DNA from: Demequina pelophila
GTDB lineage: Bacteria; Actinomycetota; Actinomycetes; Actinomycetales; Demequinaceae
Reading direction: 5' to 3'
Assembly (NCBI RefSeq): GCF_000971175.1
Contig: NZ_BBLY01000010.1
Span: forward strand, 1 to 64,000
Length of the DNA stretch: 64,000 bases
Part shown: positions 56,352 to 64,000 of the stretch, in pieces
Numbering within the stretch: position 1 is the stretch's first letter
Layout: each line of letters opens with the position of its first letter
Program-made: the position numbers and the translations under genes
Notes under the pieces: generated by a model
What the model was told of the DNA's origin: nothing
Seen by the model: only the letters and a program-made list of their open reading frames with translations
Databases searched by the model: none

Positions 56352-58031
56352 GTGTCAGGACGCATGCCCACCGGCCTGGGCGTGAGCCCGGGCGCGGCGG
56401 CCGGACCGGTGGTGCAGGTCGCACCGCCGGTCCGCCCGCCGGCGGACGAGCCCGCACCCGCCGACACCGATGCCGCCACCGCGCACGTGCTCGACGCACT
56501 GGCGTCCGTCGCGCAGGAACTCGACGCGCGGGCCGCAGGCGCGGACGCGCACGCGGCACCGATCCTCAAGGCCACCGCGCTCATCGCCCGGGACACGGGA
56601 CTTGCCAAGGCGGCCGGCGCCCAGGTGAGGGCGGGCAAGGGCCCGGCCAACGCGATCGCCGACGCGGTCGCGGAGTACGCGGCCCAGTTCGAGGCGCTCG
56701 GCGGGTACTTCGCCGAGCGAGTCACCGACCTGCGGGACGTCGGCGGTCGCGCGGTGGCAGCCGTGCTGGGTGTGCCCGCACCCGGCGTGCCGACGCTCTC
56801 CGTACCGTCCGTCCTGGTCGCTGAGGACCTCGCCCCCGCAGAGACGGCAGCGCTCGACCGCTCGAAGGTGGTCGCGATCGTCACGGAGGAGGGCGGGCGC
56901 ACGTCGCACACCGCGATCCTGGCCGCTCAGATGGGCATCCCCGCGGTGGTCCAGTTGCCGGGCGCGACCGCGATCGCAGAGGGCACGCTCGTGGCCGTCG
57001 ACGGCGACAGCGGTGAGGTCATCCTCGACCCCGACATGGCGGTGATCGATGCGCAGCGCGCGCGTCGTGAGGCGCTGAGCGCCGCGCTGGCGGCGGTGTC
57101 GGGCCCCGGTCGCACCAAGGACGGGCACCCCGTCGCGCTGCTCGCCAACATCGGCGGGGTGGACGATGCGGTGGCCGCGGGGGCCCAGGACGTCGAGGGC
57201 GTCGGGCTGTTCCGAACGGAGTTCGTGTACCTGTCGGCCCAGACCATGCCGAGCGTGGAGGAGCAGGCGGCGGTATACCGCGAGGTGCTCGCGCCTTTCC
57301 CCGGCCGTCGCGTGGTGGTCCGCACACTCGACGCGGGGGCCGACAAGCCCCTCGCGTTCGCGAATCTGGGCGAGGAGGAGAACCCCGCTCTGGGCCGGCG
57401 CGGACTGCGTCTGTGCGAGGCGCGTCCTGAACTGCTCGAGTCGCAGCTCGAGGCGCTGGCGATCGCTGCGAAGGACACCGGCGCGGACGTCAGGGTGATG
57501 GCCCCCATGGTCGCCACGGTCGACGAGGCCGCAGCGTTCGCTGCTCGGGTGCGCGCCCACGGCCTGCAGAAGGCAGGCGTGATGGTCGAGGTGCCCGCCG
57601 CGGCGCTACGGTCGCGACACATGATGGCCGAGGTGGACTTCGCCTCGATCGGCACCAACGACTTGGCGCAGTACACCATGGCGGCGGACCGCATGGAGGG
57701 GGCGCTCGCGCACCTGCTCGACCCGTGGCAGCCCGCGGTGCTCGACCTGGTGGCAGTCTCATGCGACGGTGCGATGCACCTCGGCAAGCCGCTCGGGGTG
57801 TGCGGGGAGTCCGCCGGCGATCCCTACATGGCGCTGGTGCTCGCCGGGCTGGGAGTCTCCAGCCTGTCGATGGCGCCGTCGAAGGTGCCGGCCGTGCGGC
57901 TTGCGCTGTCAGTGCACGATCTCGACGAGTGCCGCGCCCTTGCAGACCTCGCTCGCAACGCGAGGTCGGCCGAAGGCGCGCGCGACGCGGTGCGTCGCGC
58001 GGCGGCCGAGGAGTTGAGCCGAGTCCTCTGA
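56352..58031 (+). CDS. ptsI: PTS enzyme I (phosphoenolpyruvate-protein phosphotransferase)
   Basis: 559 residues from the GTG at 56352, spaced 6 bases after GGAGG; an ATG four codons later is possible. The phospho-His is H186 in EEGGRTSHTAILAAQMGIPAVVQ. The PEP-binding barrel includes GVGLFRTEFVYL, RRVVVRTLDAGADKPL, GLRLCEARPELLESQLEAL and ASIGTNDLAQYTMAADR. The catalytic Cys is in GVCGESAGDP. Length is close to the usual 570-575. It is the last gene of the PTS operon, so the operon has a full PEP-to-sugar relay. Confidence 0.96.
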   Translation: MSGRMPTGLGVSPGAAAGPVVQVAPPVRPPADEPAPADTDAATAHVLDALASVAQELDARAAGADAHAAPILKATALIARDTGLAKAAGAQVRAGKGPANAIADAVAEYAAQFEALGGYFAERVTDLRDVGGRAVAAVLGVPAPGVPTLSVPSVLVAEDLAPAETAALDRSKVVAIVTEEGGRTSHTAILAAQMGIPAVVQLPGATAIAEGTLVAVDGDSGEVILDPDMAVIDAQRARREALSAALAAVSGPGRTKDGHPVALLANIGGVDDAVAAGAQDVEGVGLFRTEFVYLSAQTMPSVEEQAAVYREVLAPFPGRRVVVRTLDAGADKPLAFANLGEEENPALGRRGLRLCEARPELLESQLEALAIAAKDTGADVRVMAPMVATVDEAAAFAARVRAHGLQKAGVMVEVPAAALRSRHMMAEVDFASIGTNDLAQYTMAADRMEGALAHLLDPWQPAVLDLVAVSCDGAMHLGKPLGVCGESAGDPYMALVLAGLGVSSLSMAPSKVPAVRLALSVHDLDECRALADLARNARSAEGARDAVRRAAAEELSRVL

Positions 58032-58041
58032 CCGGACTCGA

Positions 58042-58075
58042 GGGCGGTGCGGCTCCGCGAGGGGTCGCACCGCCC
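58042..58075 (+). terminator. Terminator of the PTS operon
   Basis: GGGCGGTGCG and CGCACCGCCC form a 10-bp stem 10 bases after the enzyme I stop, with a 14-base loop. No U tract. Confidence 0.65.
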
Positions 58076-58086
58076 GCACGCAGTGC

Positions 58087-58275
58087 TCAGGCGGCCGAGC
58101 GCGCCGCCCCGTCGAGGCCGCCCTCGGGGCGGGCCTGGATCTCGTCCTCGGCGACCGTCACGCGACGCGGATTCGCGACCCGCGTCCACGGCTCCTCCGC
58201 CGGGTTTCCGATGGAACCGCCGGCCGCGACGCCAGCGCCCTCCATTCCTCCCGCTGCTCCCACAACTCCGTCCAT
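58087..58275 (-). CDS. Possible small protein of unknown function
   Basis: 62 residues from the ATG at 58275 after GGGGGGAGCC; an ATG eight codons earlier is the alternative. Gly/Ala-rich at the start, then a charged segment with RVANPRRVTVAEDEIQARPEGG. No known family. A TTGACA at about 58357-58352 (minus strand) could be a -35. The 457 bases between enzyme I and the HAD gene hold nothing else convincing; 58300-58489 appears non-coding. Confidence 0.4.
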   Translation of the reverse strand: MDGVVGAAGGMEGAGVAAGGSIGNPAEEPWTRVANPRRVTVAEDEIQARPEGGLDGAARSAA

Positions 58276-58489
58276 GGCCGGCTCCCCCCCGTTGCCCATG
58301 CGGTCGCCCGCACGTTTCCGATCCCTCCATGCTTCGCGTTATGTCCGATTTGTCAAGAGCGCAAGCGTCGGCGGCCGCGGGGCCCGGCACCGCAGGCGCG
58401 GCCTCGCGCCATGCCCGCGAAGGCCGGTCCGGGCGCCGGAGCAGGGGTGCCGCCGGGAGAGGAGTCGGGTCGGCCGCTGCGGCCGGCCT

Positions 58490-59341
58490 TCAGAGGTCCT
58501 TCGACTCGTCGGCGTGGCCGCGGCGGCGCGGGAGGCGCAGCGCGGTGCGGATCGCGGCGCGGATGCCGCGTCCCACCTGGATGGTGACCCAGGCGGCGCC
58601 CGTGATCGAGGACTTGACGATGCCGCGCCGGCCGGACTTGCTGCGCTTGCGGAATTCGCGCACGGGCCAGCCGCGGTCGCGCGCGAGCTTGCGCATGCGG
58701 GGGTCGGGATTGATGGGGCAGGGCTTGCCCACCGCCTCGAGCATGGGGACGTCGTTGAGGGAGTCGCCGTAGGCGTGGCTGCGCGCCAGGTCGATTCCGG
58801 TTCGCTCGGCCAGCTCGCGGATGCGCGTCGCCTTGAGGTCGCCGTGAAGGAATCCGCCGTTGAGCTTGCCGGTGTAGTAGCCGCCCACGTGCTCGGCCTC
58901 GGTGCCCAGCGCGCCGGTGGCGCCCAGGCGGCGGGCGATCATGCGGCCGATCTCGATGGGGCTCGCGGTGACCAGCCACACCTCGTGGCCGCGGGCCAGG
59001 TGGGAGTCGATGATCGCCTTGGTGCCGGGGAAGATCCGCATGGCGAGCAGCTCGTCGTAGACCTCCTCGCCCACCGCGGTCATCTCCGCGACGGACCAGC
59101 CCTTGATGATCTCGAGGCCGTGCTCGCGCACGTGGTCGAGCTGCTCCTTCGACTCGCCGAAGAGCGTGTAGTTCGCGGTCGCCCACCCGAAGCGCACGAT
59201 GTCGCTGAAGGTGAAGTAGTCGCGCTGCCACAGGCCGCGGGCCAGGTGGAACGCGCTCGCGCCCCGGACCACCGTGTTGTCGACATCGAAGAATGCGGCC
59301 GTCCGGCCGCTCTTGCGATGCGCGTCGGAGGTCACCTCCAC
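58490..59341 (-). CDS. HAD-IB family phosphatase (SerB-like)
   Basis: 283 residues if started at the GTG at 59341; a GTG two codons later, which has TACAGT just upstream and may be leaderless, is equally possible. HAD motif I is FFDVDNTVVRG, motif II is WLVTASP, and motifs III/IV are in SHAYGDSLNDVPMLEAVG. The helical cap and KSSITGAAWVTIQ tail match the HAD-IB actinobacterial group related to SerB and CicA. The C-terminus may associate with the membrane. The substrate is unknown. It is divergent from the glutaredoxin-like gene. Confidence 0.9.
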   Translation of the reverse strand: MEVTSDAHRKSGRTAAFFDVDNTVVRGASAFHLARGLWQRDYFTFSDIVRFGWATANYTLFGESKEQLDHVREHGLEIIKGWSVAEMTAVGEEVYDELLAMRIFPGTKAIIDSHLARGHEVWLVTASPIEIGRMIARRLGATGALGTEAEHVGGYYTGKLNGGFLHGDLKATRIRELAERTGIDLARSHAYGDSLNDVPMLEAVGKPCPINPDPRMRKLARDRGWPVREFRKRSKSGRRGIVKSSITGAAWVTIQVGRGIRAAIRTALRLPRRRGHADESKDL

Positions 59342-59383
59342 ACTGTACCCAGGCGAGGTCCCGGCCCTTCTATGCTGACGGGC

Positions 59384-59620
59384 ATGACCGCGCGCGTCCG
59401 CCTGTACACCCGTTCCGGCTGCCACCTGTGCGAACCGGCCCGCGAGGTGGTCGCGAGCACCTGCGCGGCGCTCGGGCAGGAGTGGGCGGAGTTCGACGTC
59501 GACGCGGACCCGGCGACCAAGGAGCGCTTCACCGACCAGGTCCCCGTCGCCACCGTCGACGGCGAGGTCGTGGGCTTCTGGAGGATCGACCCCGACCGGC
59601 TGCGCGCCGCGCTCGTCTGA
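59384..59620 (+). CDS. Glutaredoxin-like thiol protein
   Basis: 78 residues from the ATG at 59384, with TATGCT 7 bases upstream (leaderless type); an ATG four codons earlier lies inside that hexamer. The thioredoxin-fold motif is YTRSGCHLCEPAREVV with the redox pair C13-x2-C16, and the cis-Pro segment is DQVPVATVDGEVV. It belongs to the DUF836/glutaredoxin-like family. It is first in a run toward cytochrome c assembly genes and may supply thiol reduction there. Confidence 0.9.
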   Translation: MTARVRLYTRSGCHLCEPAREVVASTCAALGQEWAEFDVDADPATKERFTDQVPVATVDGEVVGFWRIDPDRLRAALV

Positions 59621-59637
59621 GGCGGGACAATAGGCCC

Positions 59638-60249
59638 ATGCCCCGCGTCCTCCTGCTTCGCCACGGTCACGTCCACAACCCCGAAGGCGTCCTCTACGGC
59701 CGCCTGCCCGAGTTCCGCCTCTCCGAGGAGGGGCGCGCGATGGCCGATGCGGCGGCCACCTTCCTGCGGTCGTCCGGCGAGGACGTGGGCCGGGTGGTGG
59801 CCTCCCCGCTGCTGCGGGCGCAGCAGACGGCGCAGCCCATCGCGGACGAGTTCGGCCACGAGCTCGCCACCGACGACCGGCTCATCGAGGCCGGCAACAT
59901 GTACGAGGGCCAGCCGCTGCCCAAGCCTCGCGACTTCCTCAACCCCCAGCGCTGGTGGGACCTGCGCAACCCGTGGGCGCCGTCCTGGGGAGAGCCGTAC
60001 AAGGACATCGCGCGCCGCATGGGCGGCGCGATCTACGCCGCCGCGAAGGCCAACCCCGACTCGACCTCGGTGCTCGTGAGTCACCAGCTGCCCATCTGGG
60101 TGGCCCGCTGCGCCGCGCAGGGACGCTCGTTCCTTCACGACCCGCGCCAGCGCCAGTGCGCCCTCGCCTCGCTCACGGCCTTCGACATCACCGACGGCCG
60201 CATCCGCTTCGAGGGCTACGGAGAGACGGCCGTCGAGGCGCCCCGGTGA
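59638..60249 (+). CDS. Histidine phosphatase (phosphoglycerate mutase-like)
   Basis: 203 residues from the ATG at 59638. The phospho-His motif is LLLRHGHVHNPEGVLYGRL (H9 is the likely nucleophile). The second His is in VLVSHQLPIWVAR. It is a broad-specificity phosphatase family; the substrate is unknown. It lies 17 bases after the glutaredoxin-like gene and overlaps the next gene by 4 bases (GTGA), so it is part of the biogenesis operon by position. Confidence 0.92.
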   Translation: MPRVLLLRHGHVHNPEGVLYGRLPEFRLSEEGRAMADAAATFLRSSGEDVGRVVASPLLRAQQTAQPIADEFGHELATDDRLIEAGNMYEGQPLPKPRDFLNPQRWWDLRNPWAPSWGEPYKDIARRMGGAIYAAAKANPDSTSVLVSHQLPIWVARCAAQGRSFLHDPRQRQCALASLTAFDITDGRIRFEGYGETAVEAPR

Positions 60250-60809
60250 CGCGGACCGCACGCCTCGCGATCCTCGCCGCCATCGTCGTCGCCGTCGTGC
60301 TCTGGCTGGTGGCGTGCGCCCCGCCGGACGCGGCCGACTCGCCGGGCTACGTCTCGGGTGACGGGACCGTGTCGATCATCGCGGACGACGGCGAGCCGCT
60401 CGCGCTCGCGGGCACGTCCTTCGCCGGCGAGCCCGTCGACGTGGCCGACCACCGCGGCCAGGTGGTGCTGGTCAACACCTGGTACGCGTCCTGCCCGCCG
60501 TGCCGCGCCGAGGCCCCCGACCTGGTCGAGCTCGACGCGCGTGACGACGTCCAGGTGATCGGCGTCAACGGCCGCGACGACGCCCCGACCGCGCTCGCGT
60601 TCGACCGCACCTTCGCCGTCGAGTACCCCAGCATCGACGACGCGGACGGCGCGGCGACCGCCGCGCTCCAGGGCGTGGTCGCCATGAACGCGGTGCCCAC
60701 CACGCTGGTGCTCGACACCGAGGGCCGGCTGTACGCCCGCGTCATCGGCCGCGCGGAGGCCTCCACCCTGGCCGCGCTGGTCGACGACGCCCTCGCGCGA
60801 GACGCCTGA
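60246..60809 (+). CDS. TlpA/ResA-like thiol-disulfide oxidoreductase lipoprotein
   Basis: 187 residues, GTG start overlapping the phosphatase stop. The signal has a lipobox (LWLVAC, C24). The thioredoxin domain has the pair C83-P-P-C86 in NTWYASCPPCRAEAPDL and the cis-Pro in NAVPTTLVLD. ResA-type proteins keep apocytochrome c haem-binding cysteines reduced outside the membrane. The downstream ccdA, resB and ccsB confirm the role; ccdA starts on its stop codon (TGATG). Confidence 0.94.
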   Translation: MTRTARLAILAAIVVAVVLWLVACAPPDAADSPGYVSGDGTVSIIADDGEPLALAGTSFAGEPVDVADHRGQVVLVNTWYASCPPCRAEAPDLVELDARDDVQVIGVNGRDDAPTALAFDRTFAVEYPSIDDADGAATAALQGVVAMNAVPTTLVLDTEGRLYARVIGRAEASTLAALVDDALARDA

Positions 60810-61558
60810 TGGGTGCGGACTTCGCCGGCATCGCCCTGTCCGGGTCCATGCTCGCGGCCCTCCCGGTCGCGGTGCTCGCGGGGCTGGTGAGCTTCGCCTC
60901 CCCGTGCGTGGTCCCGCTGGTGCCCGGGTACCTGGGCTACGTCTCCGGCATGGCCGGCGCGGGCGGCACCGGCAAGACCACGCGTCCGCGGCTGCTCGCG
61001 GGCGCGGCGCTGTTCGTGCTCGGCTTCTCCGCGGTGTTCGTCACGCTCGGCTTCCTCGCCTCGTCGCTCGGGGCGAGCCTCGCGCCGTACCTCAGCGTCA
61101 TCACGCGCGTGCTCGGCGTCGTCATCATCCTGCTGGGCTTCGCCTTCATGGGCGCCATGCCCTTCCTCCAGGGCGAGAAGCGCCTCCACGTGAGCCCGCG
61201 CGCTGGCCTCGCCGGCGCCCCCGTGCTCGGGGTGGCGTTCGGGCTCGGCTGGACCCCGTGCATCGGCCCCACCCTGGCCGCCGTCTTCACGCTGGGGCTG
61301 TCCGAGGCCACCCAGGGCCGCGGCGCGCTCCTGGCCGCCGCCTACTGCCTGGGCCTGGGGTTGCCGTTCCTGCTGCTCGCGCTGTGGTTCGAGCGCTCCA
61401 AGGGCGTGCTCGGGTGGCTGCGCCGGCACCGCCTCGCGCTCATGCGGGTGGGCGGGCTGCTGCTCATCGTGCTGGGCACGCTGCTGGTGACCGGGCTGTG
61501 GGAGCGGCTCACCGCCGAGCTGCAGGGGTGGATCGACGGCTTCTGGGTGGCGGTGTGA
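60809..61558 (+). CDS. ccdA: Cytochrome c biogenesis thiol transporter CcdA
   Basis: 249 residues with six membrane helices. The conserved redox segments are SFASPCVVPLVPGYLGYVSG in helix 1 and GLGWTPCIGPTLAAVF in helix 4, each with the key Cys beside Pro. It moves electrons from cytoplasmic thioredoxin to ResA. It overlaps its neighbours on both sides (TGATG before, GTGTGA after). Confidence 0.95.
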   Translation: MGADFAGIALSGSMLAALPVAVLAGLVSFASPCVVPLVPGYLGYVSGMAGAGGTGKTTRPRLLAGAALFVLGFSAVFVTLGFLASSLGASLAPYLSVITRVLGVVIILLGFAFMGAMPFLQGEKRLHVSPRAGLAGAPVLGVAFGLGWTPCIGPTLAAVFTLGLSEATQGRGALLAAAYCLGLGLPFLLLALWFERSKGVLGWLRRHRLALMRVGGLLLIVLGTLLVTGLWERLTAELQGWIDGFWVAV

Positions 61559-63138
61559 GGCTCGACAACTACGCGGTCGCCGACGCGCCGCGGCTGGGCG
61601 TGCGCGGCTGGCTGCGGTGGGTGTGGCGGCAGGTCACCTCGATGCGCGTCGCGCTCCTCCTGCTGCTCCTGCTCGCCCTCGCCGCGATCCCCGGCTCGAT
61701 CCTGCCGCAGTGGCCGCAGGACGCGGCCGCCGCGAACGCCTTCGTCGCCGCGAACCCCTTCTGGGGGCCGCTGCTCGACGCGACGGGCTTCCTCGACGTG
61801 TTCGGCTCGGCGTGGTTCACCGCGATCTACCTGCTGCTGTTCGCCTCGCTCATCGGCTGCATCGCGCCGCGCGCCGTTGCGCACGCCCGCGAGCTGCGCG
61901 CCCCCGTCGCCGCCGCGCCCAGCCGGCTGGACCGCTATGAGCCCACCAGCGCATCGTCCCCCCTCACCCCGGCCGATGCGGTGGCCGCCGCGCGCGCCAC
62001 CCTCCGTCCGCGCGGGGGCGCCTGGGGCGCGCTCGGCGGCACGCGCGTGCGGGTCGACGAGCGCGACGGCGCCGTGGCGCTGGCCGCGGAGACCGGGCAC
62101 CTGCGCGAGCTGGGCAACCTGGTGTTCCACGCGGCGCTCGTGGGGGTCCTGGTCGCGATGGCCGCGGGGGAGTTGCTGACGTTCCGGGGGCAGGCGATCA
62201 TCGTCGAGGGCCGCTCGTTCACCAACGCGGTGGTCGCCTACGACACGTTCGACTCGGGCGCGCTGTTCGACGAGGCGGACCTGGAGCCGTTCATGCTGCG
62301 GCTCGACCGCTTCGACTCGGCGTTCGACGACACGGGCCGCCCGCTGAGCTTCGCCGCGCAGGTGACGCTCGCGCGCCCCGGCGAGGACGGCGAGGCCTCG
62401 ACCATCGAGGTCAACCGGCCGCTCGAGGTCGACGGCGCCAAGATCTACCTGCAGGGCAACGGCTACGCGCCGGTGCTGACGGTCCGCGACGGCGCCGGCG
62501 AGGTGGCCTCCTCGGGTCCGGTGGTGTTCCTGCCCACGGATGCGGCGTACACCTCGCAGGGCGTCCTCAAGGTGCCGGACGTGTCGACGGGCCCGCAGCT
62601 GGGCTTCAAGGCGACGCTGTACCCGAGCGCGGTCGAGGGCCCCTTCGCCATCGCCTCCGTGCACCCGGATCCGGCCAACCCGGTCATCATGATGCTGGGC
62701 TACGAGGGCGACCTGGGGCTCGACGCGGGCATCCCGCAGAACGCCTACCGGCTCGACGAGTCGCAGCTGAGCCCCCTGCGCGGCGAGGACGGCCAGCCGG
62801 TGACGCTGCGGCTCGCGCTGGGCGACACGGTCGAGCTGCCCGACGGGCTGGGCACGGTGACGTTCGAGGAGCTGCCGCGGTTCGTCGCGCTCGACCTGCG
62901 CGCGGACCCGTCGCTGCCGTGGCTGCTGGTCGCGGCGCTGCTCGCGCTCGCGGGGCTGTCGGTCTCGCTGTTCGCCTCGCGCCGCAAGGTCTGGGTGGTC
63001 GCGCGCGAGGAGGGCGGCACTACTGTGGTGACCGTCGCCGGGTACGCCCCCGGGCACGATGCGGGGGCCGCCCCCGTGCGCGCCCGCGTCCTGGCCGCGG
63101 CCACCGGCGATGAGGCAGGGGAGAGGGATCCGGCATGA
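61555..63138 (+). CDS. resB: Cytochrome c biogenesis protein ResB
   Basis: 527 residues from the GTG at 61555, which overlaps the ccdA stop. Three N-terminal helices (MRVALLLLLLLALAAIPGSILPQWPQ; AIYLLLFASLIGCIAPR; NLVFHAALVGVLVAMAAGELL) precede a large extracytoplasmic domain (about 215-440). The last helix (LPWLLVAALLALAGLSVSLFA) precedes a cytoplasmic tail. The haem-handling His in LGNLVFHAAL is typical. With CcsB it forms the system II haem lyase. It overlaps ccsB by 4 bases (ATGA). Confidence 0.95.
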   Translation: MRLDNYAVADAPRLGVRGWLRWVWRQVTSMRVALLLLLLLALAAIPGSILPQWPQDAAAANAFVAANPFWGPLLDATGFLDVFGSAWFTAIYLLLFASLIGCIAPRAVAHARELRAPVAAAPSRLDRYEPTSASSPLTPADAVAAARATLRPRGGAWGALGGTRVRVDERDGAVALAAETGHLRELGNLVFHAALVGVLVAMAAGELLTFRGQAIIVEGRSFTNAVVAYDTFDSGALFDEADLEPFMLRLDRFDSAFDDTGRPLSFAAQVTLARPGEDGEASTIEVNRPLEVDGAKIYLQGNGYAPVLTVRDGAGEVASSGPVVFLPTDAAYTSQGVLKVPDVSTGPQLGFKATLYPSAVEGPFAIASVHPDPANPVIMMLGYEGDLGLDAGIPQNAYRLDESQLSPLRGEDGQPVTLRLALGDTVELPDGLGTVTFEELPRFVALDLRADPSLPWLLVAALLALAGLSVSLFASRRKVWVVAREEGGTTVVTVAGYAPGHDAGAAPVRARVLAAATGDEAGERDPA

Positions 63139-64000
63139 ACGTGACCGACCTGAGCGTGATGGCCCTGTGGGGCGCCACCGCGCTGTACGCGATCGCGATG
63201 GTCGCCTCGGCGATCAACCTCGCGCGCGTCGCCGACGCGCGCGTGCGCGCCAGGGCCGCCGTGGCGGCGGGGGCGCCCGGTGCCCCCGGGGAGGCGACGA
63301 CCGAGGCGGGCGGCGCATCGTCCCCGGCCCGAGCATCGTCCCGGGCCGCGGGCATCGCCCGCTCGACCACCCTGGTGGGCGCGCTGCTGCACGCCGTGGG
63401 CGTGACCGCGCGCGGGATCGACGCCGGGCACCTGCCGTGGACCAACATGTACGAGTACACGATCTCGGGCGCGTTCTTCGCGGTCGCCGTGCTGCTGATC
63501 ATCCAGCGCCGGCGCGACGTGGCGTTCCTGCAGACCGGCGTGGTGGGCCTCGCGGCCATCTCCGTGGGCCTCGCGCTCGCGGTCCTCTACGCGGAGGTCA
63601 ACCCGCTGCCGCCCGCGCTGCAGAGCTTCTGGATCGCGATCCACGTGTCCATCGCCGTGATCTCGACCGGCATCTTCACGGTGGCGTTCGTGGCGAGCGT
63701 GCTGCAGCTCATGCGCGACTCGCGCGACCGGGGCACGCGCTGGCGGGGCGCGCGGGCGCGGTTCCTCGAGGCGGTGCCGGGCGCGACCGTGCTCGAGGGT
63801 CTGTCCTTCCGCCTCAATGCCGTGGGGTTCGTGCTGTGGACCTTCACCGTGATGAGCGGCGCCATGTGGGCGGAGGACGCGTGGGGCCGGTACTGGGGCT
63901 GGGACCCCAAGGAGGTCTGGAGCTTCGTCATCTGGGTCGTCTACGCCGCGTACCTCCACGCGCGCACCACCCAGGGCTGGGCGGGCCGCCGCAGCGCGTG
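63135..64000 (+). CDS. ccsB: Cytochrome c biogenesis protein CcsB, cut by the window end
   Basis: 288 codons are visible; the gene continues past 64000. The first helix is MALWGATALYAIAMVASAINLARV. A variable Ala/Gly linker contains two GCATCGTCC words. The helices that follow include the conserved His in PWTNMYEY-type and FWIAIHVSIAVIST segments, and the tryptophan-rich haem-binding motif WGRYWGWDPKEVWSF. It presents haem to apocytochromes with ResB. The start overlaps the resB stop. Only the C-terminal helices are missing. Confidence 0.95.
   Translation, partial: MNVTDLSVMALWGATALYAIAMVASAINLARVADARVRARAAVAAGAPGAPGEATTEAGGASSPARASSRAAGIARSTTLVGALLHAVGVTARGIDAGHLPWTNMYEYTISGAFFAVAVLLIIQRRRDVAFLQTGVVGLAAISVGLALAVLYAEVNPLPPALQSFWIAIHVSIAVISTGIFTVAFVASVLQLMRDSRDRGTRWRGARARFLEAVPGATVLEGLSFRLNAVGFVLWTFTVMSGAMWAEDAWGRYWGWDPKEVWSFVIWVVYAAYLHARTTQGWAGRRSA

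Overview
The window is high-GC DNA in which nearly all coding triplets end in G or C. The dnaK-grpE-dnaJ-hspR operon with HAIR sites, the SRP RNA upstream of dnaX, the BldC-type regulator, the RskA-type anti-sigma factors and many apparently leaderless genes point to an actinobacterium. GH94 cellobiose phosphorylase and a complete beta-glucoside PTS suggest a cellulose- or plant-polymer-associated member of the Micrococcales (Cellulomonas/Demequina-like). This placement is inference; no 16S gene is present.

Layout. 0-1.6 kb: two tandem paralogous secreted proteins of unknown function. 1.6-4 kb: asd-lysC, with a second start for a short aspartokinase beta chain. 4.1-7 kb: TetR regulator and a two-gene ABC exporter. 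7.1-10.3 kb: recR, dnaX, SRP RNA and tRNA-Ser(GGA). 10.4-15.8 kb: LytR_C protein, MFS exporter, LURP-one protein, nucleotide-sugar epimerase, tRNA-Ser(CGA), FUSC permease and tadA. 15.9-21 kb: upp and nrdAB, preceded by NrdR-like and DnaA-like boxes; NrdB has the residue pattern of class Ic (Mn/Fe) enzymes. 21.2-28.3 kb: Bcr-type MFS, DJ-1/PfpI protein, a 1120-residue sigma/anti-sigma/surface-domain fusion facing a degenerate GGDEF protein, and a TetR regulator. 28.4-32.6 kb: the heat-shock operon. 32.6-33.7 kb: a GNAT gene bracketed by nested inverted repeats. 33.8-37.4 kb: thiamine ABC transporter behind a TPP riboswitch. 37.5-41.9 kb: DUF2510 protein, dcd and cellobiose phosphorylase. 42-46.8 kb: a second sigma/anti-sigma fusion, a DUF4397 protein, a class F-like sortase carrying a lipobox and a canonical sigma/RskA pair, with two copies of a palindromic repeat. 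46.8-49.6 kb: Trk potassium uptake, BldC-like regulator and the 32-residue basic ribosomal protein. 49.6-58.1 kb: aquaporin, PRD regulator and a self-contained PTS operon (IIB-IIC-IIA-GH1-HPr-EI). 58.5-64 kb: HAD hydrolase, glutaredoxin-like protein, phosphoglycerate-mutase-like phosphatase and the system II cytochrome c biogenesis genes tlpA-ccdA-resB-ccsB; ccsB runs off the end.

How the parts work together. Cellobiose has two routes: phosphorolysis (GH94), and phosphorylating import followed by a GH1 enzyme. The PTS operon encodes every phosphotransfer component it needs, and three 16-bp palindromes at exactly 37-bp spacing lie between it and its regulator. The strongest leads are the single-chain sigma/anti-sigma fusions, the GH1 enzyme with Gln in place of the acid/base Glu, the class Ic-like NrdB, the three-operator array and the palindromic repeat pair beside the sigma cluster. 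No CRISPR array, transposase or prophage gene was seen.
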